A stretch of 64,000 nucleotides of DNA from Eukaryota sp. TZLM1-RC (Eukaryota > Metamonada: BaSk clade), in assembly GCA_040285825.1 (NCBI GenBank), contig JAUPSS010000001.1, positions 2,852,001 through 2,916,000 of the forward strand, read 5' to 3'. A program made the position numbers and the translations under genes. Every line of letters starts with the position of its first letter. Position 1 is the stretch's first letter. The notes beneath the pieces are model-generated. The model made no database searches, was not told the origin of the DNA, and saw nothing but the letters and a program-made list of their open reading frames with translations. This document shows positions 20,690 through 30,699 of the stretch, piece after piece.

Positions 20690-22365
20690 GATTTTTTTCT
20701 AATTTTTTTTATTTTGAAACGCAAACAAAACCACTAAACAAAAAACTAGAACTCAATATCCTCAATACACGCCTCAACAACATCAAACCTTTTCCATGCG
20801 CGATTCTTATACTCTATTCCTAATTGTAGCAGTGCTTTGGTTATCATTTCGGCAATTGCTTTAAGAATACTGAAAACAATTCTGTTGTGCCAGAAATTAA
20901 AGTTTAATTCTTTTCCCGCTCTTTCTTTTATTAAACTTCAGAAACCTTCGAGAAATTTAATTCCAGTTATTCCAATGTTACCAAAAGGAGAAACAGCAAA
21001 TGGAACCAGCTGATACTTGACATGTTCAACACATCCTAGCTGAGATAAGGGCTCATTGTACTTATTGATTTTGCTCTTTTCAGCAAAGCAGAGCGGAGTT
21101 TCATCTTTATTGGCAAAATCAATTGCTGAATCCTTACAAACATCATCAGTGACATCATCAACAATTTTTATCACACCATCATACCCTGGTGTAATTAAAC
21201 TCGTAAAAAAGAAGAATCAATTTCGAGCAAATTAGCCAAAAATGTGGTTCTTAATTCTTTAAAAATTCTGCAAAATTCAAGAAAAATTGATGGTGTAATT
21301 GAACGCAGGATATGAGTAAATTTACTTGAATAACAAATTCTGAGAAAGAAGTATTTGAGATGTTTTTCTATGTTAAATTCTGAAAGAACAGCCAGTTCTT
21401 GCTCAAAAATTGCTAAAAGAGATGAAGGTTGATTTCGAATTTCATCAAAATTTCTAAAAATCGAAATCCTGATTCATAATAGTTGATGAAAGGAACAGTT
21501 AGACCATCAATAACAAGATCAGCAGGGTCTCTACCAATCAATAAACATTTGGAAATCTTTAATGAAAGACCAATTTCATAATAGCACTGTTGAACAACTT
21601 TAGCAATTGGTCTCAATGAATCAACGGGACCAATTATCGAAATGTCATCCATATAAGCTGTTATTTCAATTTCTGGATATTTTTGTTTTAATTCACACAT
21701 TAAAGGATGAATAGCGAGGCAAAAGAAGAAAGGACCCAATGGATCACCTTTTTTAACATTAGATGATGATACAAGTCCTCATATACAAGTGTTGATTGTG
21801 AACCGTAGAAATTGTAAAAAAGAGATTCAGCTTCTGGGAAATGAATTTGCAGCAAGGGCAATATTGATGACCTCTTAACAGCATTAAAGGCGTTTTGAAT
21901 ATCTAATTAAAAATATAATTTGAATAATTTGAATTAAAGAAAACGTAAGAAGACAAGGCCGCAGAAAATGCTCCATCAACTGTTTTAATACCAAATTGAA
22001 AAGGACTAAAAAAATCTTTAGCTTTTTTACTAATCCTACCGAAAACAGCAGAAACAAGAATGCGAGACAGTGATTCTCCGATTGCAATTGGTCTCATTTT
22101 AGTTTCGTTCTTTTTAAAGCAATTAACCGCGAACTTGTCATTTCATATGGAAGCTTCATTTTTAGTGTTAAAAATTGATTGAGAGAGGAAACCAAATCAT
22201 TGATGTATTCAGGACATTGATTCATTGTTGATTTTAACATATCAAAGGTTTTCATTGAAGGTCCAGGTGCCTTTCCAGAGGGTAAATTTTTAATTAATTT
22301 AGATATTTCATCATTGGTTAGGGAATTCTGCTCCCAATAATCAACATTGTTAGGTTTGGGACATT
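20690..22365 (-). mobile_element. RT1 retrotransposon copy with internal deletion
   Basis: Closely similar in DNA to the element at 60740-64000. Its 3' end has the same AACAAAAAACTAGAACTC at the protein terminus (DIEF). At about 21197 it jumps from the endonuclease (VIKIVDDVTDDVCKDSA) to the thumb region, losing about 730 bp relative to 61265-61995. YMDDISIIGP is present at about 21640. The region corresponding to the 62945 frameshift is intact here, reading MTSSRLIALK. Several other indels break the frame. The 5' end is truncated near 22365 in the region before RT motif 1. Confidence 0.85.
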
Positions 22366-22924
22366 TAATGGTTCATATCAGGTTCATAATGGTGAAACAT
22401 TGAATGATGATGATTCTTCAAGGAGCAAAATGCTTGTTATTGTTATTTATCTATGAAGTGTGTAATCAACTTGATTACAGCTCAGGTGAATTCACCAAAA
22501 TTTCTGCAAATTCGGCAGTATTTTTGAGAGAGTCAAAATAGAATCCATATCAAAAGTTATATCAAATGAACGTGTTCATATGGGTTTGATTGAGGCTTGA
22601 TTTTCATAAAAGGTACATCTTGATACTTATTTAATATGTTTTTAATAGCACGTGCAGAAAAGGTGGTGACAATGTGGAACTTGACTAATTATTCCAAGAA
22701 TACACTACGATTTTGAGATTAACAAGCACTTCCCTTGATTGTATTGTCTTTTAGTAATTGTACAATTTGATGAGTTTCTAATAAATTCACATTCGCCATT
22801 AAAAATTAATTTTAATTTGTGTTGAAAATTAGGTGTGTATGACTTAACTAAGATCAATTTGGTAAACAAAACATTTGATTTTACTTTTAAAAATGATAAA
22901 AAAATAACATATTTTTAGGAATGA
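22366..22924. other. Non-coding spacer
   Basis: AT-rich; nothing recognised. It is probably the 3' flank of the Tudor-like gene. Confidence 0.4.
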
Positions 22925-23635
22925 CTAGTACTTGCTGAACACGAAATTGATTCTTCCTTGTTGTGATAGCCACACTGACGAAAATAGTCCTTGTAGCATG
23001 TATTCGAACATGCCCTGAGATTTTGCAACCTCCACCATTGCTGTTGTGGAGAGAGGAGTTTGAGAAGTTGGTTTTTGTTCTATTTTTATAAATTCAAGAA
23101 AGAAAATTAGATTTTAAACTCACTCTTTAAAAATCTTGTCTCGTGGAATTGGAACTACTGCATTGTCCCCTTGGAAAAGAACATCCACTCTTCCTGTTTC
23201 CTATAATTAAATCATCACAATCAAACACACTTCATCAACATCCACAACCTTTGCTTTGTAAAACATGGTTGACCATCCTTGTTTGTCTACATCGGCTATC
23301 CAATAAAGAGAGTTCACTAGGTCTCCTTTTCTTAAAGGAGTGTCTTGCTCTGGTGGCCATGGCCTCGTGTCCCGTTTCTTAACCAACCACTGTGTCTGCT
23401 TTTCTAATGGTTCAATTTCAACATCTTGGACCAAGAGAGAATCACCATGGTCTTCCTTTGGATCTGCAAGAATGTAGGTGTTTGGCTTGTTATTGTACGT
23501 AACTCTAGCGATAATCGGCATCAGTAAGGGTAGTGATGACGCACCTTTTGAACCTCTTTTACTAGCCTCTGGAAACCTACTAACTTTTTTCCTTGTCCAG
23601 AACAAGATCACTGTTACCCATTTATTGTCATTCAT
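22925..23635 (-). CDS. Tudor/PWWP-like domain protein with mini-introns
   Basis: Exon 1 is 23231-23635 (135 codons, ending YKAKVVDVDE). A 30-nt intron follows (23201-23230, GTGTGT to TATAG), then exon 2 at 23124-23200 continuing ETGRVDVLFQGDNAVVPIP. LYWIADVDKQGWSTMFYKAK, VVDV, VLFQG and VVPIP together have the Tudor/PWWP pattern (W/Y cage strand, V-x-F-x-G, hydrophobic end), so binding of methylated residues is possible. A second, 44-nt intron (23080-23123, GTGAG to AATAG) seems to lead to a last exon ending at 22925. Its best-looking frame (KSQGMFEYMLQGLFSSVWL) is off by one in phase from exon 2, so the C-terminus is uncertain. The start codon is four bases from that of the divergent saposin-like gene. 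Confidence 0.65.
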
Positions 23636-23639
23636 CTCA

Positions 23640-24176
23640 ATGAAGGTCCTTCCTTTTGCCTTTCTGTTGGTCCTTGCTTATGCTGGAACCCGGGACTGCG
23701 ATCTATGCCTTCGTACAGTCAATACATTAGTCCCCTTTCACGTAAAGAATGAGCATTTTGCCAAGTTTTTCTTGGATATGGCTTGCACAAGGATTCCCGA
23801 TCTTTCTGAGTCTTCCAAAGCTTCATGCAAAAAGTTTGTTGACGATAATCAATCCAAGTTAATGGGATGGATCGAGAATAAGCAACATGGAGACAAGGTT
23901 TGTGGATATCTTGGGAAGTGTGGGGACCAAAAGGACAATGAATGTGCATTGTGCAGGGAGACCTCAGACAAACTTCGAGAAGTTTTACCCAACTACATTG
24001 GAGAAAAGACCTTTAACGAGCTGGCCAATACGTTCTGTAGTACCTACTATTCTGCTCTGGGAATCACAAAGCAGGACTGTCTGGATTACATTGCAAAGGT
24101 GAGAGAACAGGTTATGGTTTTGTTGAATGAGGATAGTTTCCCAGATCTGTTTTGTAGCACACTCAACTATTGTTAG
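23640..24176 (+). CDS. Secreted protein with two saposin-B domains
   Basis: 178 residues. A signal peptide (MKVLPFAFLLVLAYAG) is followed by two saposin-like domains, each with six cysteines: CDLC at about 20 to YLGKC at about 98, and CALC at about 106 to FCSTLNYC at the end. The C-x2-C, C, C, C, C spacing fits the disulfide-locked helical fold. Saposin-like proteins bind lipids; relatives act in lysosomal lipid breakdown or as membrane-perturbing amoebapore-type effectors, and the sequence does not decide which. I chose the internal ATG at 23640 because it begins a clean signal peptide; the frame is open upstream but overlaps the divergent gene. Confidence 0.88.
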   Translation: MKVLPFAFLLVLAYAGTRDCDLCLRTVNTLVPFHVKNEHFAKFFLDMACTRIPDLSESSKASCKKFVDDNQSKLMGWIENKQHGDKVCGYLGKCGDQKDNECALCRETSDKLREVLPNYIGEKTFNELANTFCSTYYSALGITKQDCLDYIAKVREQVMVLLNEDSFPDLFCSTLNYC

Positions 24177-24763
24177 ACGATTGTTCAATAAAAGTAGTAT
24201 TTAATTCTTTTCCGTACCCAGTGCCGGAAATTCAAACCAGTTTGGATCAGTCAAATCAGCAACCATAAAGTCTTTTCTTGTTCAAAATTGATTCAGATTG
24301 GCTTGAGATTGTTCCGATACTTTACACAATGGAACGCTAGGGCTAAGTAAAGCTGCATGTCTGTTGTTCATTATTTATGAGGGTTCACTGTTTATATCCT
24401 ATGCTATTTTATTAGGCCTAGATCTCTGTACCCTAATACATTTGATCAAAGGAGATTACGAATCTGCCGTTCAAACAGTGTCAAAACAAGTAATGTTGTT
24501 GTTTGTTAGCTTTAAAACCTTGCAACAATGATTGTAGAGTGAATCATTGAATAGATAACCGTGGAAAGCTGGTTGTATTTGGTCAAAAGAGGTTCATGTT
24601 GTCTGAAACTGTGCGACGAAAAAGTTCGCTAAAATAGGAACCAAGAAACATTCTGGTAACCATGACTGGTCTCTGTGCCGCTAGTAAGATGGAGTTGGAC
24701 ATTGTACTTAAGTAAAGGTGAGTTGTAGAGCAATAGTATTGAAATAATTGGACAACACACGAG
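24177..24763. other. Non-coding spacer
   Basis: No supported gene. AATAAAAG just after the saposin stop may be the polyadenylation signal. Confidence 0.4.
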
Positions 24764-24901
24764 AATGGGAAATTCCCATAAATACACAATCAATTTTCGA
24801 AGGGAATAATTACAAAAACTATCTACTACACAGATACTGAGGCCTTTCATAACCACTCATTCTGGCTTCAGCAAATGCAAACATATTCAGACAAGCTGTT
24901 A
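24764..24901 (-). pseudogene. Fanzor remnant B2, last codons and 3' tail
   Basis: The reverse complement matches B1 (4467-4605) closely: CLNMFAFAEARMSGYERPQY, then the tail TTTTTGTAATTATTCCC and TATTTATGGGAATTTCCCA. A further 20-odd bases of the element (AAGCCAGCTTATTTCTATTG) reappear at about 25089-25110, so the copy seems to be split by about 190 bp. It is the only Fanzor remnant in the window not pointing at a nearby host start codon; it points toward the 3' end of the saposin-like gene. Confidence 0.8.
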
Positions 24902-25329
24902 GTCTTTACACTATTCTAGAGTGTAGTTAGACTCATCTATTTATTCTTGTAAATTAGCTTAATGTTTATTTAAAGTTCATTCATGGAGACTTCAGTGATG
25001 ATGGTATTGAAATTCGCTATAGCTCATTTCCCGTCGTAATAAATTACTCTCTCTTTATACATATGTCTAACCCTAGCCCTCAGGCATCAAAGCCAGCTTA
25101 TTTCTATTGAAAATCTTAAAGAAAATCTTAGATCGAGTTACAGCCTTAGAGTCAGAATGGAATTACAAGTGAATGACTCAATTACTATGGGATTTAGCCT
25201 TACGGATTTAAGTCTGGGAATTTGAAGTTCCTTCTCCCAAAAAAATCAACAAATTCTCCCAAAACTCAATTAAATCACAACATAGAGTGTTTAAAAAATC
25301 ATGTCAGAAGTTTCCTGGAAATAATGTTG
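24902..25329. other. Probable insertion in Fanzor B2 and spacer
   Basis: 24902-25088 separates two adjacent pieces of the B-lineage Fanzor 3' region and starts next to a palindromic TACACTATTCTAGAGTGTA. No protein is visible. The rest is AT-rich and unassigned. Confidence 0.4.
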
Positions 25330-26836
25330 AAGAAAACCTGCACTATCCTGAAGAAGCCCCATTTGTTTTTGATAATATGATTGTAACAAATGGACCTTTG
25401 TTTTTCAATTCAATTGACAAGAAGAAATTTGTTTGAGAAAAAATGTACAACAAAACGACAAAAAATTAGAGACGTTTACTTAATCAACCAATTAATGAAA
25501 AAATTAGAATCCTTGAACTCTAGAAAAGTAGTCGCTGCAGATCCAAATGAATATGACTTGAGTAACTGCAGTAACCAAATTTCAATTGTGAAAAGACGAA
25601 GTAGAGCTGCATGACGAAACAAACTATAGAAAAAAGGGCCAAAAAAGGTATTCATAAAATTGACTCCTTATCTTTTACTCAAGGTGAACGAAATTTTTCA
25701 CTTGGTTTTCTCAAACAGTAGAAAGATACAAAGAAGCGGCAAGATGAATGCTTCTTTAACGGTGATAGAGAAAGTTACGGGAAATTTTGAAAATCTGTCT
25801 GATTCTCAAATGAGAAAACAATCAAAATCAACCAATTTAGATCAAGTTTGTGAGTATATTAATGCAAAAGAAATTTTTAGAATGAAAATTTGGAATTGAT
25901 TTAACCAAAAACAATATCGAAAAGAAAAATTCTCCCAACACAAGGGAAAACAAAAAGGTGACATGAAGCTGATTCATAAAATTAAACAAAAGTTTGGTGA
26001 ACCTGGTGATTGTATGATAGCCATTGGTGATTGGAGTAAAGAGTCTGGATTTAAAAGAAAAGAAAAGTATCCATCTAAAGGAACAAGAATAAGAAAAGTA
26101 TTGAGACAAGCCGGATACCTTGTATATTTAGTCAATGAGGAATTTGCTTCAAAAAGATGCCATAATTGTGCTCGAAAGGGTACAATTGGAGAAAACAGGG
26201 AAACTTCCTACAAATACGATGATCCCAACGAAAAACAAAACTCAATTAGACGGGATAATCATGTCAGAAAGAAAAATGGAATTTAAAGACAGATTCAAAT
26301 AATGCAAAAAAAAGTAAAAAAGAAAGTAAAAGTAAAAGAACAGTTGGAAGAAGCAATGATAAGGGTAGAAACAGTCCCTGAAAGTTGGTTATGAGATACG
26401 AGTAAGAGTGAACAAAGAAGTCTAGCAAATAGAGAATAAGTTGGAGAATTGAAAAATACCACCGACAAGAGAATAAGAAAACGTATTTCTTTTGGAAAAA
26501 GATGAATTGGGCAACTATAAAGTTCGACAAGTAATTCCATGGGGTCTAAGGCAATGTAATCAATGCAAAACGTTCTGGAATCGAGATACTAATTCTACAC
26601 TAAATATTCATTTGTTGGCTGAAGACATTTTGGCTGGAAGAGAGAGATCAGAGGTGTTCAAAAGACAACAGTCTCAAACCAATGTTATTGAACCCACTGA
26701 TGAAAGCCAGAGAGATGTTGATCAGGATTATAAAGGTGACGGTACACCAATGAGTCCGATTCAACAACCAAACCTCAATACAATATCACGAGTAGCGAAT
26801 ACAAAAGTTGAGAAACAATGTATAATTTTGATGTAA
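25330..26836 (+). pseudogene. Fanzor remnant B3, most of the length, many breaks
   Basis: Pieces in order: GPLFFNS (25400), VVAADPNEYDLSNC (25530, RuvC-I with the Asp), GERNFSLGFL in another frame (25685), CMIAIGDWSKESGFKRKEKY and VYLVNEEFASKRCHNCARKG (26010-26180, the shifted catalytic Glu and first CxxC), then IPWGLRQCNQCKTFWNRDTN with STLNI (26540-26610, second CxxC and RuvC-III Asp). Frames change at least five times and stops intervene, so no nuclease is made. Its sequence differs from A copies and only partly resembles B1, so it may be a third lineage. It ends 58 bases before the ATG of the next gene, co-oriented. Confidence 0.8.
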
Positions 26837-26894
26837 CTTAAACTTTCAAAAAGAATTCTCAAGAAATCGATCACTACTTCTCACAACCGTGTCG

Positions 26895-29800
26895 ATGTCC
26901 AAACTAAAGTTGGCACAAACAGTCTGTGATTCCTCGTTTTGGGAATATGATGTGTCGTCCACAGTAGATATGCGTGCGTCCTTAGGGGCTTATCCTGCTT
27001 TCCAAGAAGGTGAAGTAGAAACTATGGAAGATATTCAATGGTTGAAAGAATATGTGGAGATTAAGCTCTCCGCATATGGTCATCAACCATCTCGCGAAAA
27101 CAAGCTTCTCAAAGTCGCTGGTTCCTTGTTAGGCCATTTTGCTAGCCGTCTCAGTGTAGCTGGCGTACCTCACCTCCCTCCTGCTGATTTGCGTGTACAA
27201 ACATTCCTCAGAAGGGAACTGCAGGATGAATCGATCACTATTCCTTCCACCGTAATTCTCGATCGTTATGGGTTTGTTCCATTGTCTCATCAATTAATCC
27301 CAGAATGGCTCGCCTCTGTTCATTCCCTCCTGATGCGAATGAGTACAAAAACTCACTTGTTCATTCTTATCGTACAATGCAGGGAGTTCTTCAAAATCCT
27401 ACTACTGCTGCTCGAACCACCAAAGGAACCTTCCATGTTGCAGAAGGTGGCCAGTCATTACCAATTCCCGGCGAAAAAGTGGTCGTACCACAACCTGTAT
27501 ACAAGAACCTACTTCATGCTGCTCTTCAACCTCCTGATGAGTTGTTGGAACTACCTTACGACTCCAACGTTAAAACCTGGGTTTCTCTCTATCTTCGTCC
27601 TGTATCAGTGCCTGGTGTCCAAGGTGTCGCTCCCACCAAACGTATGGAGGTACGTGTCCTTCTTCCTGGTTCTGCTATTGCCATTCTTGACTTTTTGGAG
27701 TCAATTTTCGGTAATGCCGGAGATCCCTTCATGGCGGTCAATGATGCAGGTATTGATCACTCCTGGAGTGGTCACACTGGGATGATTATATGTGCCCCTC
27801 ATATACGAAAGCTAAAGAAAAAAGATTTAGGACTGCCTCATTATGATGATGCAACTGAAACACAACGACAACAAGGCATGTGCTGGCAAAATGAAGATGA
27901 ACTCTATCGTGATGGAGGTGCTTTTAATCTTTGGTATAGAACCAAGGAGGGTGTCGCGGTAACTATTATTACTGATTCATACTTTGGATACTATAAGAAA
28001 ACTGTCAAGGCTTTCCTCTCGTTTGCTTCTAACCTCTCCTTCTCTGAAGAAGAACATGCTGGGGGATGTATAGCTTTTGCATCATATAACCTTGGTAACT
28101 CATTCGAACTCAAAGAAAGCCAAGCAGCACACTGGGATAACGGGATGACTCTCAATGATGTATTAGAACTCTTAAAAGACCACGTGGAGATGACAGATAA
28201 GGGTTATGCAATTGACAAAAAGTTTCCTGATACCATTTACGTTCACCACACTTCTATCTTCTCAGTTCATGGCTTAAAGATCCGTTTTATTGATGACAAT
28301 GGTAATAATCGCGAGATTAAGCTACTTCGAGGTAAAACATATGTTTTGCCTTGTGGATATCGTGTGTTTTTATCCTCTGAACGAAAGACTCTCGTTGGCC
28401 AGTCTCCAAGAGGAATCTTTGCACACAAGCCTGCCAGTGTAAGTGGAAGTGGTAAGTCTGAAATCTCAAAGCCCATTACCAACCAAATCATTAGGAAAGC
28501 ATTCTGGGTAGGTAATTTGGACCAAGATTTAGATAATGTTTATTCAATTGTGACCCATGATTACTCTACTAGATTTAGAAAAGGTTTTGAAAAATCTGAT
28601 GATCGCTCATTCCTGTCCAGCAGACGCTCCTTGGGTTCTGCAATCAAGCTATTAACGCCCTCAGTGGAGTTCAATGATGCTTATAACAAGTGGCTTGGTT
28701 CCATCCCCACTCATGTCCGTGCTTTGGCTTTCTTGGTTAAACAAATCGCTAGAAAGGGTGAAGATTGGAAACAACGCTTTTCTATTCAGATGATTAATGG
28801 AACTGCTGGTCACGAGCTTTACATTGATGAAGCACCAGTTATTGCCAACTATCTTCGTGTTGGATTTGACTCTAAGGGAGAATGGAAACTGTTCCGATGT
28901 AGAGCTGATATGGAACCTGCAGGTAAGATTGCTATGGAAGATGATATTAGCACCTCCGTCGTAGTCCCTCTTCGTGCAATGAACACATCCACTCTATGCG
29001 ATGATATTCATTCTCATGCCCACATCAAAGGTGCAATTTCTGTTAAAATGGCCACAAACTGCGAGTACAGGTTCTTCCAGCGACCTGATGATGCCATTAT
29101 TCCTGGTTTAGATCGTGATGCAGAACGTGACATTGCTCAAGAACCTGTGTTGAGGGATTTTGTTCATGCTCAAGAAGAAGATGCCTCTTACAACGTTAGT
29201 CCCCCCAGAACTAACCAATGTGTTCCTAATCCAAAGGCCCAGCTTTTTGCCTGCAACTTCAATCCGTTAACTCCCATTGACGCTGTTGATTTGCTTGAAG
29301 ATTGTATTACTTTTGATAAGTTTACTGAACCAATGAAGAGAGCTATTGCATTGGCTTCCCGTCTTCCTGAAGACAACCATTGGGTCTGCAGCGCTAAACC
29401 TAGGTTAGTCCCTGATGCAGAGGGTGTAATGAAGCCAACCAAGAATCCAAGGTACCTTCAAACCCGACCAGATTTAGTTTCTCGTAAGGGTAGATACCTC
29501 ACAGAGATCTCTGCTAGACTTTCCTCCAAAATCGCCCTCGAGCATCCTGTCAACATCCCTGTTGGTGCTGTAATTATTGGAAGAAGATGTAATAACTCAG
29601 CTGGTGGCGTACGTTCAATGAGTTGTTACAATCCTATCCACTGGCAGGAATTACCCGAAGCAATGGCTGAACTAATGGCTTGTCTCACTGGGAAATCTCC
29701 ATCCACCACTGGTGCTGGTGTAGAAGGTATGAAGCATTCCAACTCAATTAACTTTAGGTGCAATGACCAAAGCTCCATTCAATGCTCTACTTGCTGCTGC

Positions 29801-30590
29801 TGATTTGAATGCTGCTTTTCTTGGAGTTGTACTCACTGGTACTGACCTCTTCTCTTCATGTGCCGGGTATTGTGGGGAGAACATCAGAGTTGACCATGAC
29901 ATTACGTTCTTGATTCCCGAACTGTGGTCCAGAATGACTACCGAGGAGAGAACATCTGATTATCTATTGGAAAACAACTTTTTGGAAAAGCTTGATGATT
30001 TCAAGGATGATTCTGGAAATATGGTTTACGCCAGCCGTTTAGGTTATAGAATCAATAGAGCATTTTCCAATGTCTTTTTAGGACGACTGTTTGATAGTCC
30101 TCACAAGGTTTTCAGTGATGAAATGCTCTACCCTGAACTTCAAAACAAGGCAAAGTTTATTGACAGTGTAAAGAACATTTGTGAAGCACAACAGCGTGTC
30201 TGTCAGGTTTACATCAATGATGGAACTGTCAATGACCTTGTTCCTCCCCTTGCCACTCTCTGCAGAATCATTGCCGCTGGAGGAGAGCACGAGGGAATTA
30301 CTATGCATTCTGAAGAGTTTAGAGAAATGTTCAAAAAGGACAATGTATTAAATTCTGATTGGTACAAGCAGAGATTATGTAACATGCTTAAAGTAGAGAA
30401 GGAAACCACTCAAAAGATTATGGAAAATACTCATGCTTATAAGAACCAATTTATTCAAGATGTTGTAAAAGAGATCGATATTGATAGAAGAATTGCATCC
30501 TTGGAAGAACACATGGCCAGGTTGAACGAAATATTGGATCCTATTTCACACTATTATGGTTACATTGGAGTAGATTCTTCATTGGTTTAG
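26895..30590 (+). CDS. Large conserved protein of unknown function, 1210 residues, two mini-introns
   Basis: Three exons: 26895-27271, 27304-29726 and 29758-30590. The introns are 32 nt (27272-27303, GTTTGT to CCCAG) and 31 nt (29727-29757, GTATGA to TTTAG); removing them gives one frame of 1211 codons including the stop. Junctions read VILDRYG/MARLCSFPPD and GAGVEG/AMTKAPFNALL. Visible features: AWLF-poor N-terminus, DHSWSGHTGMIICAPHIRK, VTIITDSYFGYYKKTVKAFL, EEEHAGGCIAF, NIPVGAVIIGRRCNNSAGGV, and a helical C-terminus. I do not recognise a family. The compact, Gly-rich style resembles bacterial metabolic or ATP-grasp-like enzymes, but no motif is diagnostic. The first ATG is 26895 (an upstream GTG is not used). 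Confidence 0.8.
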
Positions 30591-30699
30591 GTAAAGTAAT
30601 GAAGTGTACAGATGATAGATAAAGATTTTTGTGAATTACCATGTTTTAATTGAGATAAAGGAATAATAAAGGACAAAATACAAAATAAACTAAAGCTGA

